This document shows, in pieces, positions 42,813 through 50,350 of a stretch of 58,771 bases of DNA. Each line of letters starts with the position of its first letter. Position 1 is the first letter of the stretch. A program made the position numbers and the translations under genes. This DNA is from Gammaproteobacteria bacterium (GTDB taxonomy: Bacteria; Pseudomonadota; Gammaproteobacteria; JAJDOJ01): contig JALSSO010000081.1 of NCBI GenBank assembly GCA_026984215.1, positions 80,657 through 139,427 of the forward strand, given 5' to 3'. The notes below the pieces were generated by a model. That model saw only the letters and a program-made list of their open reading frames with translations, had not been told where the DNA came from and made no database searches.

Positions 42813-44366
42813 ATGAAAATCAGAGCCAACTTCGCCCTCGTCTTCAATCTGGACAAGTGCATCGGGTGCCACACCTGTTCGGTGACCTGCAAGAACGTGT
42901 GGACCAACCGCAAGGGCGTGGAATACACCTGGTTCAACAACGTGGAGTCCAAGCCCGGGGTGGGTTATCCGCGCCACTGGGAGGATCAAGACCAGTGGAA
43001 CGGCGGCTGGGTGCTCAAGGACGGCAAGCTCCAGCTCAAGTCCGGCAGCCGCGCCCGGCGGCTCATCAACATCTTCATGAACCCGGACCTGCCCGAGATC
43101 GACGATTACTACGAGCCGTTCACCTTCGACTACGGGCATCTGCAGTCCAGTCCCCTGGCCGAGGCCGCCCCCACCGCCCGGCCCCGCTCGGCCATCACCG
43201 GCGAGCGCATGGACAAGATCCGCTGGGCGCCCAACTGGGAGGACGACCTGGCGGGGCCCTTCGAAGAACGCGCCCGGGACAAGAACTTCACCGAGGTGGA
43301 GAAGGCCGTCTACGCCGAATTCGAGCACTCCTTCCAGCTCTATCTCCCGCGCATCTGCAACCACTGCATCAATCCGGCCTGCGTGGCCGCCTGCCCTTCG
43401 GGCGCCATGTACAAGCGCGAGGAGGACGGCATCGTCCTGGTCGACCAGAATCGCTGCCGCAGCTGGCGCATGTGCATCAGCTCCTGCCCGTACAAGAAGG
43501 TCTTCTACAACTGGGAGACCGGCAAGGCCGAGAAATGCACCGCCTGCTACCCGCGCGTGGAATCCGGCCTGCCCACGGTGTGTTCCGAGTCCTGTGTGGG
43601 GCGCATCCGCTACAACGGCGTGATGCTGTACGATGCCGACCGCATCGGCGAGCTGGCCGCCGTGGAAGACCCCCAGGACCTCTACGAGGCCCAGTTGGAA
43701 ATCTTCCTCGATCCCAACGACCCCGAGGTGATCGCCCAGGCGCGCGCCGACGGCGTGCCCGAGAGCTGGATCGAGGCCGCGCGGCGCTCGCCCATCTGGA
43801 AGCTGGCGGTGGAGTGGCGGGTGGCCTTCCCCATCCACCCCGAGTTCCGCACCCTCCCCATGGTGTGGTACGTGCCGCCGCTGTCCCCCGTGCAGACCCA
43901 GATCGACCAGGGGGCGCTGCCCACCGAGGCCGACGGGGCCATTCCCAAGGTGGAGGCCCTGCGCACCCCCATGCGCTACCTGGCCAACCTGCTCACCGCG
44001 GGCAAGGAGGAACCCATCGTCCTGGCGCTCAAGCGCATGATCGCCATGCGCAGCTACTTCCGCAGCCTGAACGTGGAAGGCGAGAAGAACACCGCCGTGC
44101 TGGACGCGGTGGGTCTGACCGAGGCGCAGATCCATGAGATGTACCAGCTCATGGCCATCGCCAACTACGAGGACCGCTTCGTCATCCCCACCAGCCACGA
44201 GGAGCTGCGTCACGAGGACTTTCATGCCCTGCAGGGTCAAAACGGCTTCACCTTCGGCAACGAGGAATGCAGCGTCAGCCTGCCGCGCCTGTTCCCCGAG
44301 CGACGCAAGAAGACCGTGGAGGTGCAATTCACCCGCGAACCGCAGCGGCTGCGCAAGGCGGGTTGA
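42813..44366 (+). CDS. narH: Respiratory-type nitrate reductase beta subunit
   Basis: Iron-sulfur electron carrier between NarI and NarG, 517 residues. The first Cys group is CIGCHTCSVTC near residue 16. The middle groups are CNHCINPACVAACPSGAM and CRSWRMCISSCPYKK; the Trp in CRSWRMC marks the [3Fe-4S] cluster. CTACYPRVESGLPTVC and SCVGRIRY follow. All Cys expected for three [4Fe-4S] and one [3Fe-4S] cluster are seen. Length and order match the family. Confidence 0.98.
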   Translation: MKIRANFALVFNLDKCIGCHTCSVTCKNVWTNRKGVEYTWFNNVESKPGVGYPRHWEDQDQWNGGWVLKDGKLQLKSGSRARRLINIFMNPDLPEIDDYYEPFTFDYGHLQSSPLAEAAPTARPRSAITGERMDKIRWAPNWEDDLAGPFEERARDKNFTEVEKAVYAEFEHSFQLYLPRICNHCINPACVAACPSGAMYKREEDGIVLVDQNRCRSWRMCISSCPYKKVFYNWETGKAEKCTACYPRVESGLPTVCSESCVGRIRYNGVMLYDADRIGELAAVEDPQDLYEAQLEIFLDPNDPEVIAQARADGVPESWIEAARRSPIWKLAVEWRVAFPIHPEFRTLPMVWYVPPLSPVQTQIDQGALPTEADGAIPKVEALRTPMRYLANLLTAGKEEPIVLALKRMIAMRSYFRSLNVEGEKNTAVLDAVGLTEAQIHEMYQLMAIANYEDRFVIPTSHEELRHEDFHALQGQNGFTFGNEECSVSLPRLFPERRKKTVEVQFTREPQRLRKAG

Positions 44367-44405
44367 TAGAAAATCTCCGCACATGGCGCGAAGGACGAGA
44401 AGCAA

Positions 44406-44939
44406 GTGAGCCTCATGGACGTCTACAGACTGCTGTCGGTGCTCCTGGACTATCCGCGCGATGCGCTGGCCTCGGCCTGGGACGAGCTGCGCCGCGCCGC
44501 ACGGACCTGTCCGGACACCACGGACGAAGAACGGCGGGTGCTCGTGGACTTCGTGGATTGGGCGGCGGCGCAACCGCTCATCGCCTTACAGGAGGGCTAC
44601 GTGCGGACCTTCGATCTCAACCCGGACCACGCACTCTACATCACCCACCATCTGTTCGAGGAACAGGACCGCGAGCGCGGCCCCGCGCTGGTGCAACTGA
44701 CCGAGTTCTTCCATTCCCAGGGATTCGAGCTTGCGGGCGGGGAGCTGCCCGATTATCTACCGCTGCTGCTGGAGTTCGCCTCCACCCTGGAGGACGACCG
44801 CAGCGCGCGGCTCTTCCTGCAGCAGACGGCCGAGGTGGTGGGCGAAATCGCCGAGCGCCTGGAGTCGGCGAACAGCCCGTGGGCGGGTCTGCTGCGCCTG
44901 GTCGAGCGCAGAAGCCGCCTCGCCCAGCTCGCCCAATGA
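44406..44939 (+). CDS. narJ: Nitrate reductase assembly chaperone NarJ (short form)
   Basis: Chaperone for cofactor insertion into NarG before membrane attachment. The 177 residues show the family core: VYRLLSVLLDYPRDAL, the FDLNPDHALYITHHLFEE stretch, then RGPALVQLTEFFHSQGFELAGGELPDYLPLLLEFAS. It is shorter than many NarJ proteins (about 230 or more) and stops at ERRSRLAQLAQ, lacking their usual C-terminal tail. The GTG at 44406 or the ATG three codons on could be the start. A 165-base gap to narI follows, part of which is open in another frame. Confidence 0.9.
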   Translation: MSLMDVYRLLSVLLDYPRDALASAWDELRRAARTCPDTTDEERRVLVDFVDWAAAQPLIALQEGYVRTFDLNPDHALYITHHLFEEQDRERGPALVQLTEFFHSQGFELAGGELPDYLPLLLEFASTLEDDRSARLFLQQTAEVVGEIAERLESANSPWAGLLRLVERRSRLAQLAQ

Positions 44940-44964
44940 CCATGAGTATGAAAACCACGCAGAC

Positions 44965-45093
44965 ATGGAGAACATCGAGGACCTTGGACACAGGCACCCG
45001 CCTAGTGACACGCCCGCGGCACGTACACCGCACGCGGGGAAATCGACGCAGCCCGCCACGCCTCGTGTCCCGGTGGTGAAATCAAAGGCCTGA
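44965..45093 (+). other. Short open frame between narJ and narI (possible NarJ tail or small protein)
   Basis: A 42-codon frame (MENIEDLGHRHPPSD at its start, PRVPVVKSKA at its end) stops 11 bases before narI. The same frame is open upstream through the end of narJ, so a single frame change near 44935 would fuse it to NarJ and bring that protein to about 230 residues. No ribosome site precedes the ATG. I cannot tell a real small protein, a tail lost by frameshift and chance apart; the sequence has no recognised motif. Confidence 0.3.
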
Positions 45094-45104
45094 GAGACGA
45101 CGCC

Positions 45105-45800
45105 ATGGACATCGACACCTTTTTCTTCGGTATCTATCCCTACATTGCGGGCACCGTTTTTCTGGTGGGCTCGCTGGTGCGGTTCGAGCGCGAGCAGTTC
45201 GGCTGGAAGGCCGACTCAAGCCAGCTCCTGGACCGGAAGACGCTGCGCCTGGGTAGCAACCTGTTCCACGTGGGCATCCTGGCGTTGTTCGCCGGGCACT
45301 TCGTGGGCCTGCTCACACCGCACGGCGTGTTCCGGTCTCTGGGCGTCTCCGACCTGACCCATCAGGTCATCGCCATCGGCGCCGGCGCGGTATTCGGGCT
45401 GACCTGCATGGTCGGCGGCGTGCTCCTGTGGCGGCGGCGCATGTTCAACCCCCGGATACGGGCGGTGACCCGCTTCATGGATCTGGTGATCCTGGACTGG
45501 CTCCTGGTCACCCTGGCCCTGGGGCTGGCCACCCTCCCCGTGTCCATCGGACACGCCTTGAGGGGCGACGCCTCGGTGATGATCGCGCTGGCCGAATGGG
45601 CGCAGAGTGTGGTGACCTTCCGGGCCGATGCCAGCCTGTTGGCGGGGGTGGATCCGATCTTCAAGATCCACCTGTTCTTCGGGATGACGGTGTTCCTGCT
45701 CTTCCCCTTCAGCCGGCTGGTGCACATCTGGAGCGCGCCGCTCACCTACCTGGCCCGGCCCTATCAGGTGGTGCGCGCCAAGTACGTTCGTTATCGGTAG
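45105..45800 (+). CDS. narI: Respiratory-type nitrate reductase gamma subunit (cytochrome b)
   Basis: Membrane anchor with two b hemes that oxidises quinol, 231 residues. Five membrane helices are visible. The heme-ligand His appear in FHVGILALFAGHFVGLL near residue 60 and in KIHLFFGMTVFLLFPFSRLVHIW near residue 190. FERE before the first loop and the end SAPLTYLARPYQVVR are typical. The ATG at 45105 has only a weak ribosome site. The next gene starts 17 bases later. Confidence 0.97.
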   Translation: MDIDTFFFGIYPYIAGTVFLVGSLVRFEREQFGWKADSSQLLDRKTLRLGSNLFHVGILALFAGHFVGLLTPHGVFRSLGVSDLTHQVIAIGAGAVFGLTCMVGGVLLWRRRMFNPRIRAVTRFMDLVILDWLLVTLALGLATLPVSIGHALRGDASVMIALAEWAQSVVTFRADASLLAGVDPIFKIHLFFGMTVFLLFPFSRLVHIWSAPLTYLARPYQVVRAKYVRYR

Positions 45801-45817
45801 AGAGGAGGCCGACCCCG

Positions 45818-46159
45818 ATGGAAGCCATCGCAGCCAAGCCGCCCGTGGCGCTGGACAACGAGGGATTCCTGCTGGACCCCGACGAATGGGACTGGGAGGT
45901 GGCCGAGTGGCTGGCCGAACGCCTGGGGCTGGAGTTGAACGAACCACGCCGTGAAATCGTGGCATGGATCCGTGAATACTTCGAGACCACCGGCACGGTC
46001 CCCGAACTTCGCCGCCTGCTGCAACACCTGCGGGCGAAACACGGCAAGGCCCGCGCCACCCGGCGTTACGTCTATGATCTGTTTCCCTTCGGTTACGGCC
46101 AACAGGCGTGCAAGATCGCCGGAATGCGCAAGCCGCTCAAACTCATGCTGGACGTATGA
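45818..46159 (+). CDS. DsrC/TusE-like sulfur relay protein with only the inner Cys
   Basis: A 113-residue DsrC/TusE family protein. It has NEGFLLDPDEWDWEVAEWLAE, REIVAWIREYFETTGTVPELRRLL and YVYDLFPFGYGQQACKIAGMRKP. DsrC proteins carry two Cys in the C-terminal arm and TusE only the last one. Here the inner Cys (QQACKIAG) is kept, but the arm ends KLMLDV with no penultimate Cys. It therefore fits neither a full DsrC nor TusE. GAGGAGG precedes the ATG. It is the last gene of the nirBD-nar operon, 17 bases after narI, and a strong hairpin follows. A regulatory or thiol-sensing role for nitrate reduction is inference. Confidence 0.88.
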   Translation: MEAIAAKPPVALDNEGFLLDPDEWDWEVAEWLAERLGLELNEPRREIVAWIREYFETTGTVPELRRLLQHLRAKHGKARATRRYVYDLFPFGYGQQACKIAGMRKPLKLMLDV

Positions 46160-46178
46160 ACCCGGATCCCGGACACGA

Positions 46179-46203
46179 CGAGGCCCCGCCAAGCGGGGCC
46201 TCG
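46179..46203. terminator. Terminator hairpin of the nar operon (also facing cspA)
   Basis: An 11-base-pair GC-rich stem (CGAGGCCCCGC at 46179-46189 with 46193-46203) with a 3-base loop lies 20 bases after the DsrC-like stop, followed by TCCCCAT. The convergent cold-shock gene ends about 20 bases away, so it may serve both. Confidence 0.75.
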
Positions 46204-46223
46204 TCCCCATCGGCAACGCCGGA

Positions 46224-46427
46224 TCAGATCGGAGTCACGTTGGTCGCGCTCAGGCCCTTCGGGCCCTCCTCCACGTCGAAGCTCACCCGCTGTCCTTCCT
46301 GCAAGGACCGATAGCCCTCTCCGGCGATCCCCGAGTAATGCACGAAGATGTCCTCCTCCTTCTCATCGGACAGAATGAAACCGTATCCCTTGGCGTTGTT
46401 GAACCACTTGACTGTACCGATTGCCAT
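46224..46427 (-). CDS. Cold shock domain protein (CspA family)
   Basis: A 67-residue single-strand nucleic acid-binding OB-fold protein acting as an RNA chaperone. RNP1 is KGYGFIL near residues 13-19 and RNP2 is IFVHYS near 27-32. The start [14 protein letters not shown] and end [13 protein letters not shown] are standard. AGAGGTG lies about 8 bases before the ATG. Whether it is cold-induced cannot be told from this sequence. Confidence 0.96.
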   Translation of the reverse strand: MAIGTVKWFNNAKGYGFILSDEKEEDIFVHYSGIAGEGYRSLQEGQRVSFDVEEGPKGLSATNVTPI

Positions 46428-46740
46428 ACACTCGCACCTCTTAACTTCTTCCTGACACTGTCATTCTTATTTCCGACTGCGAAACGCCTGCAGCCTGCCC
46501 TCTGGATCGAAGGCCCGCATTTCCGTGCCACACGCGCCGCCGGAACACGACCACCGCGCCCGCCCCCGACACCGGCGCAGCCCGGATCGTACGGACCGTT
46601 CCCCGCCCGCCACCCGGCCGAACCTCCCAGGCCGCGGACAACCCGAGTATAGACCAGGTGATCGGCGAGGGCGAGCAAACTGTGGCATTTCCGCCTAAAC
46701 GAGGGCCACACCGTATCTATTACACAACACGCATGCGGAA
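46428..46740. other. Divergent gap between the cold-shock gene and the NUDIX gene
   Basis: This 313-base gap shows no supportable gene. The cold-shock side, about 46428-46480, is AT-richer than its surroundings and should hold that gene's leader and promoter. The NUDIX side has CCGTATCTATTACACAACACGC just before the start, also AT-rich and promoter-like. I cannot assign -35/-10 pairs with confidence. Confidence 0.4.
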
Positions 46741-47280
46741 ATGAATACGGAACGTCTCACCGTGGTGGACCGGAACGACCGACCCATCGGCGTAGCCCCC
46801 CGGCAATGGATCCACCGTCGCGGGTTGCGTCACCGGTCCGTGCATGTCCTGGTATTCGACCCGGCAGGCCGGATCCTGCTGCAGAAACGCGCGCGCAACA
46901 AGGACGAAAACCCTGGGCTGTGGGACACGTCGGCCGCCGGACACGTGGCAGCCGGCGAGCGGTATGTGCAGGCCGCCCGTCGCGAACTCGCCGAAGAACT
47001 GGGCATCCGGCCGCAGGCCCCGTTGCGCCGTGTTTTCCGGATCCCGGCCAGCGCCGCAACCGGGTGGGAGTTCTGCGCCGTATACCGGGTGTTGCATTGC
47101 GGGGCCATACGCCCCGATCCCAGTGAAATCGAGCGGGTACAATGGTTCACCGCAGCCGATATCGGCCGCTGGGTGGACGCCGATGTATCGGAACTCACCC
47201 TGGCGTTCAAAGCCATCTGGCGCATCTATCGGACGCAACGGAGCCATCCCGGCGTGGAGATACCCGATGCACCTGCCTAG
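46741..47280 (+). CDS. NUDIX hydrolase
   Basis: A 179-residue hydrolase of nucleoside diphosphates linked to another group; substrate not determined. The Nudix box is complete (GHVAAGERYVQAARRELAEELGI, near residues 67-89, with the REL-EE-G core). The N-terminal DRNDRPIGVAPRQWIHRRGLRHRSVHVLVFD and the LLQKRARNKDENPGLWDTSAAGH stretch resemble the YfcD and IPP-isomerase-like subgroup. CGGAA lies just before the ATG. It overlaps the next gene by 14 bases. Confidence 0.92.
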   Translation: MNTERLTVVDRNDRPIGVAPRQWIHRRGLRHRSVHVLVFDPAGRILLQKRARNKDENPGLWDTSAAGHVAAGERYVQAARRELAEELGIRPQAPLRRVFRIPASAATGWEFCAVYRVLHCGAIRPDPSEIERVQWFTAADIGRWVDADVSELTLAFKAIWRIYRTQRSHPGVEIPDAPA

Positions 47281-48130
47281 CAAACCGTGGATCCCCATCG
47301 TCGCGCTCGTCCTCCTGCTGGTGAGTGGCTGCGCGACCAGCCCTACGGGGCGTTCCCAACTCATGCTGGTCTCGGAATCCCAGGCCATCGAGGCATCCAG
47401 GACCGCCTATCTGGAAACCCTGCAGCCGTTGGCCAAGCAGGGCAAACTCGACAACGATCCGGCCCTCAAGCGCCGCGTGGAACGAATCACCGGCCGTCTG
47501 GTGGCCCAAGCTGTGCGCATGCGGCCGGAAACCCGGCAGTGGGAGTGGAGCGTGGCGGTGATCGACGATCCCGACACCGTCAACGCCTGGTGTATGGCCG
47601 GGGGGAAGATGGCCGTCTATACCGGCCTGATCGAGAAGCTCCACCCCACCGACGACGAGCTGGCTCAGGTCATGGGCCACGAGATCGCCCACGCCCTGGC
47701 CAAGCACCAGGCCGAGAAGATGTCCGTCTCCCTGGCCTCGCAGCTCGGCGTACTGGCCGCCGGTGTCATCGGCGCGGCCGCCACCGATCGGCCCGGACTG
47801 GTCACCACCGGCGCGGCCGCCGCCGCCCTGCTCGCGGTCCAACTGCCCAACAGCCGCACCGCCGAGGCCGAGGCCGACCGCATCGGGATCGAGCTGGCCG
47901 CCAAGGCCGGCTACGACCCACGCGCCGCGATCACTCTGTGGGACAAGATGGCCAAACTCTCCGAAACCCGGCCCCCCGAGTTCCTGAGCACCCACCCCGC
48001 ACCGGAAAGCCGCAAGGCGGCGCTCCAGGCCCTGGTGCCCCGGATGATGACCTATTATCGACGGGCCGGGAATCCGCCCAGCCTGCCGCTGCATCCACCG
48101 ACGCTCGGCCGGACCGCGCCCGCGGGTTGA
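47267..48130 (+). CDS. M48 family lipoprotein metalloprotease
   Basis: A 287-residue zinc peptidase of the LoiP/YggG type. A lipobox-type signal peptide ends LLLVSGC near residue 22, so it is predicted as a lipoprotein facing the periplasm. The zinc site HEIAH lies near residue 140, preceded by WCMAGGKMAVYTGL and followed by a downstream Glu in TAEAEADRIG. LSTHPAPESRKAAL near the end is the family's substrate-side motif. Members degrade or quality-check outer-membrane proteins. It overlaps the NUDIX gene by 14 bases. Confidence 0.93.
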   Translation: MHLPSKPWIPIVALVLLLVSGCATSPTGRSQLMLVSESQAIEASRTAYLETLQPLAKQGKLDNDPALKRRVERITGRLVAQAVRMRPETRQWEWSVAVIDDPDTVNAWCMAGGKMAVYTGLIEKLHPTDDELAQVMGHEIAHALAKHQAEKMSVSLASQLGVLAAGVIGAAATDRPGLVTTGAAAAALLAVQLPNSRTAEAEADRIGIELAAKAGYDPRAAITLWDKMAKLSETRPPEFLSTHPAPESRKAALQALVPRMMTYYRRAGNPPSLPLHPPTLGRTAPAG

Positions 48131-48249
48131 ACGAACCGGCAACCACGGTGCCTCCCCAAGGGAACGAAGGGTCGCAAAGGCGAGCCTCCACCACGGGGAC
48201 GGACCCGCCCGGTCCTTGCGAGCAGTCTCCCGCGCCGGCCCGCCGCGAC

Positions 48250-48918
48250 TCAGGAGCCGGCGAACCCGCAACCGGCATGGAGCACACAGCCGGCGCAAAG
48301 GGGACGAGGCCGGCACGTGGTCTTGCCGTGTCGCACGATGAGCGCATGGAATTCGTTGAACACGGCGACATCGGGTCCCAAGGCCCGCTCGACCGCGTGA
48401 CGCAGGGGCTCGTAACCGATATCGGCGGGAACCCAGCCCAGGCGGGAGAACAAGCGCCGGGTGTAGGCATCCACCACGAACACCGGCCGCTCGAAGGCAT
48501 AGAGCAGGACATCGTCGGCGGTCTCCGGGCCCACGCCATGGACCGCGAGCAATTCCCGGCGCAACGTGTCGGTGGGCTCGCGCGCCAGCGCATCGAAACC
48601 ACCCCGCCCGAGATACCACCGGCAGAACGCCTGCAGGCGCCGGGCCTTGACGTTGAAGTAACCCGCCGGGCGCAGCAATACGCCCAGGCGCTTGCGGTCC
48701 ATGGCGGCGATGGCCGCCGGGTCCAGCGCGTCCGCCGCCCTCAGGTTGGCTATGGCCCGCTCCACGTTGCTCCAGGCCGTGTTCTGGGTGAGCACGGCCC
48801 CCACCATGACCTCGAAGGGCGTCTCGCCCGGCCACCAGTGTTGTGGTCCCCAGTGCGCCAGCAAGCGCCGGTAACACGCCGTCACGGCCCGTGGATCCAG
48901 GGTCACCGTTCGGACCAT
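48250..48918 (-). CDS. Endonuclease III-like DNA glycosylase (MagIII-related, COG2231-type)
   Basis: A 222-residue HhH-GPD protein. FEVMVGAVLTQNTAWSNVERAI near the start, the hairpin-helix LLAVHGVGPETADDVLLYAF near residue 130 and the catalytic Asp in VFVVDAYTRR are seen. The catalytic Lys of endonuclease III (GRKTA) is replaced by Glu (GPETA), so it should be a monofunctional glycosylase, as for the 3-methyladenine glycosylase MagIII group. Four Cys at the C-terminus (C-x5-C-x2-C-x5-C) suggest a [4Fe-4S] cluster, with spacing one shorter than the classic C-x6-C-x2-C-x5-C. It follows rluB by 12 bases. Confidence 0.85.
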   Translation of the reverse strand: MVRTVTLDPRAVTACYRRLLAHWGPQHWWPGETPFEVMVGAVLTQNTAWSNVERAIANLRAADALDPAAIAAMDRKRLGVLLRPAGYFNVKARRLQAFCRWYLGRGGFDALAREPTDTLRRELLAVHGVGPETADDVLLYAFERPVFVVDAYTRRLFSRLGWVPADIGYEPLRHAVERALGPDVAVFNEFHALIVRHGKTTCRPRPLCAGCVLHAGCGFAGS

Positions 48919-48930
48919 GACGCGGCGCCG

Positions 48931-49788
48931 TCACGAACGGACGCCGGGGCCGCCCCCACGGACCCGGGACGGGCTCGGCCCGGCCCTGCGCAGCGGGCGG
49001 GCGGGCAGCTCCGGAGCCGGCAGCCCGGCCGCCGAGTAAAGCGCCTCGATCTCCCGCGCGTCCAACTCCCGGTGCCGTCCCCTGCGCAGGCCCCGTCCCA
49101 GCTCCACCGGACCGTAGCGCACCCGGATCAGTCGGCTCACCCGCGCGCCCACCGCCTCGAAGATCCGGCGAACCTCGCGGTTGCGGCCCTCCTTCAGCAC
49201 CACCCGGTACCAGTGATTGGCGCCGCCGCCACCCACCTCCTCGACCGATTCGAAACGTGCCGGGCCATCCTCCAGCGCCACGCCGGCGGTGAGCCGTTCC
49301 CGGGCCGCCTCGTCCAACGTGCCGAACACACGCACCGCGTACTCGCGCTCCAGGCCCCGCGAGGGATGCATCAGGGCGTGGGCCAGCGACCCGTCGGTGG
49401 TGAACAGCAGCAGGCCCTCGGTGTTGACGTCCAGCCTGCCCACCGCCACCCAGCGCTCGCCGCGCAGCTGCGGCAGGCGCGCGAACACGATGGGCCGCCC
49501 CCGGGGATCGCTGCGGGTGGTCACCTCACCCACCGGCTTGTGATAGGCGAGCACGCGCGGCGGGCGCGGACGCGCCAACCGCACCGCGCGCCCGCGCACG
49601 GTGACGCGGTCGCGGGGGGCGGCGCGATCCCCCAGCACCGCGACGCGGTCGTTGATGCGCACCTGCCCCCGTCGGATCCAGCCCTCGATCTCGCGCCGGG
49701 AACCCAACCCCGACCGGGCCAGCAGTTTCTGGATCCGCTCGCCCCCGCCTCTCGGTCCGCGGCGGCCGGACTTACGACCGTTCGGCAT
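48931..49788 (-). CDS. rluB: 23S rRNA pseudouridine synthase, RluB family
   Basis: Forms pseudouridine at position 2605 of 23S rRNA in the E. coli family member. It has 285 residues. An N-terminal S4 RNA-binding domain reads ERIQKLLARSGLGSRREIEGWI. The catalytic motif is VGRLDVNTEGLLLFTTDG with the Asp, near residue 117. EGRNREVRRIFEAVGARVSRLIR is the later signature. The C-terminal tail is Arg/Pro/Gly-rich. It overlaps scpB by 17 bases. Confidence 0.95.
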   Translation of the reverse strand: MPNGRKSGRRGPRGGGERIQKLLARSGLGSRREIEGWIRRGQVRINDRVAVLGDRAAPRDRVTVRGRAVRLARPRPPRVLAYHKPVGEVTTRSDPRGRPIVFARLPQLRGERWVAVGRLDVNTEGLLLFTTDGSLAHALMHPSRGLEREYAVRVFGTLDEAARERLTAGVALEDGPARFESVEEVGGGGANHWYRVVLKEGRNREVRRIFEAVGARVSRLIRVRYGPVELGRGLRRGRHRELDAREIEALYSAAGLPAPELPARPLRRAGPSPSRVRGGGPGVRS

Positions 49789-50350
49789 CGCCCTGCACCT
49801 CCGGCAGCGGGAGCTGGACGACCTCGGCCTCCTCGGTGAATTCGGCCAGGGACGGCAGATCCGCCAACGACTTCAGGTTGAAGTCGTCCAGGAACTTGCG
49901 CGTGCTGGCGTAGAGCGCAGGCCGTCCCGGCGCCTCCTTGCGGCCCACCACCCGGATCCATTCCAGCTCCTCCAGCGTGCGGATGATGTTGCTGGACACA
50001 CTCACCCCACGCACCTGCTCGATCTCCGCGCGCGTGATGGGTTGGCGGTAGACGATCAAGGCCAGCGTCTCCAGCAGGGCCCGCGACAGGCGGGGCGGCT
50101 TCTCCTCCCACAGTCGCAGCACCCAGTGACCGAGCTCCCGGCGCACTTGGTAGCGCCAGCCGCTGGCCACCTCCACCAGTTCGTAGCCACGGCCCGCGCA
50201 CTCGGCGGCCAGGGCCTCCAAGTCCGCGCGCAGCGCCGCCGCATCGGGTGGGGCCGGATCTTCCGCGAACAGGCGCTGCAAATCCTCGAGCGCCAGCGGC
50301 CGGCCGGCGGCCATCAGCGCCGCCTCGATGATGGCTTTACGCTCGATCAT
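49772..50350 (-). CDS. scpB: Segregation and condensation protein B
   Basis: Winged-helix partner of the SMC/ScpA complex that organises the chromosome, 192 residues. IERKAIIEAALMAAGRPLAL starts the first winged helix. RALLETLALIVYRQPITRAEIEQVRGVSVSSNIIRTL is the conserved second helix set. The ATG at 50350 is the family start; longer readings to 50521 are low-complexity and unlikely. It overlaps scpA by 14 bases. Confidence 0.95.
   Translation of the reverse strand: MIERKAIIEAALMAAGRPLALEDLQRLFAEDPAPPDAAALRADLEALAAECAGRGYELVEVASGWRYQVRRELGHWVLRLWEEKPPRLSRALLETLALIVYRQPITRAEIEQVRGVSVSSNIIRTLEELEWIRVVGRKEAPGRPALYASTRKFLDDFNLKSLADLPSLAEFTEEAEVVQLPLPEVQGDAERS

Noticed and set aside
42762-44573. 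603-codon minus-strand frame opposite narH and narJ
   Set aside because: It mirrors well-defined nitrate reductase genes and shows only the typical antisense composition.
44938-45079. 47-codon frame starting at the narJ stop (MTMSMKTTQ...)
   Set aside because: It is Arg/Thr-rich with a codon pattern unlike neighbouring genes and lacks any motif. The other open frame in this gap is more credible, though still weak.
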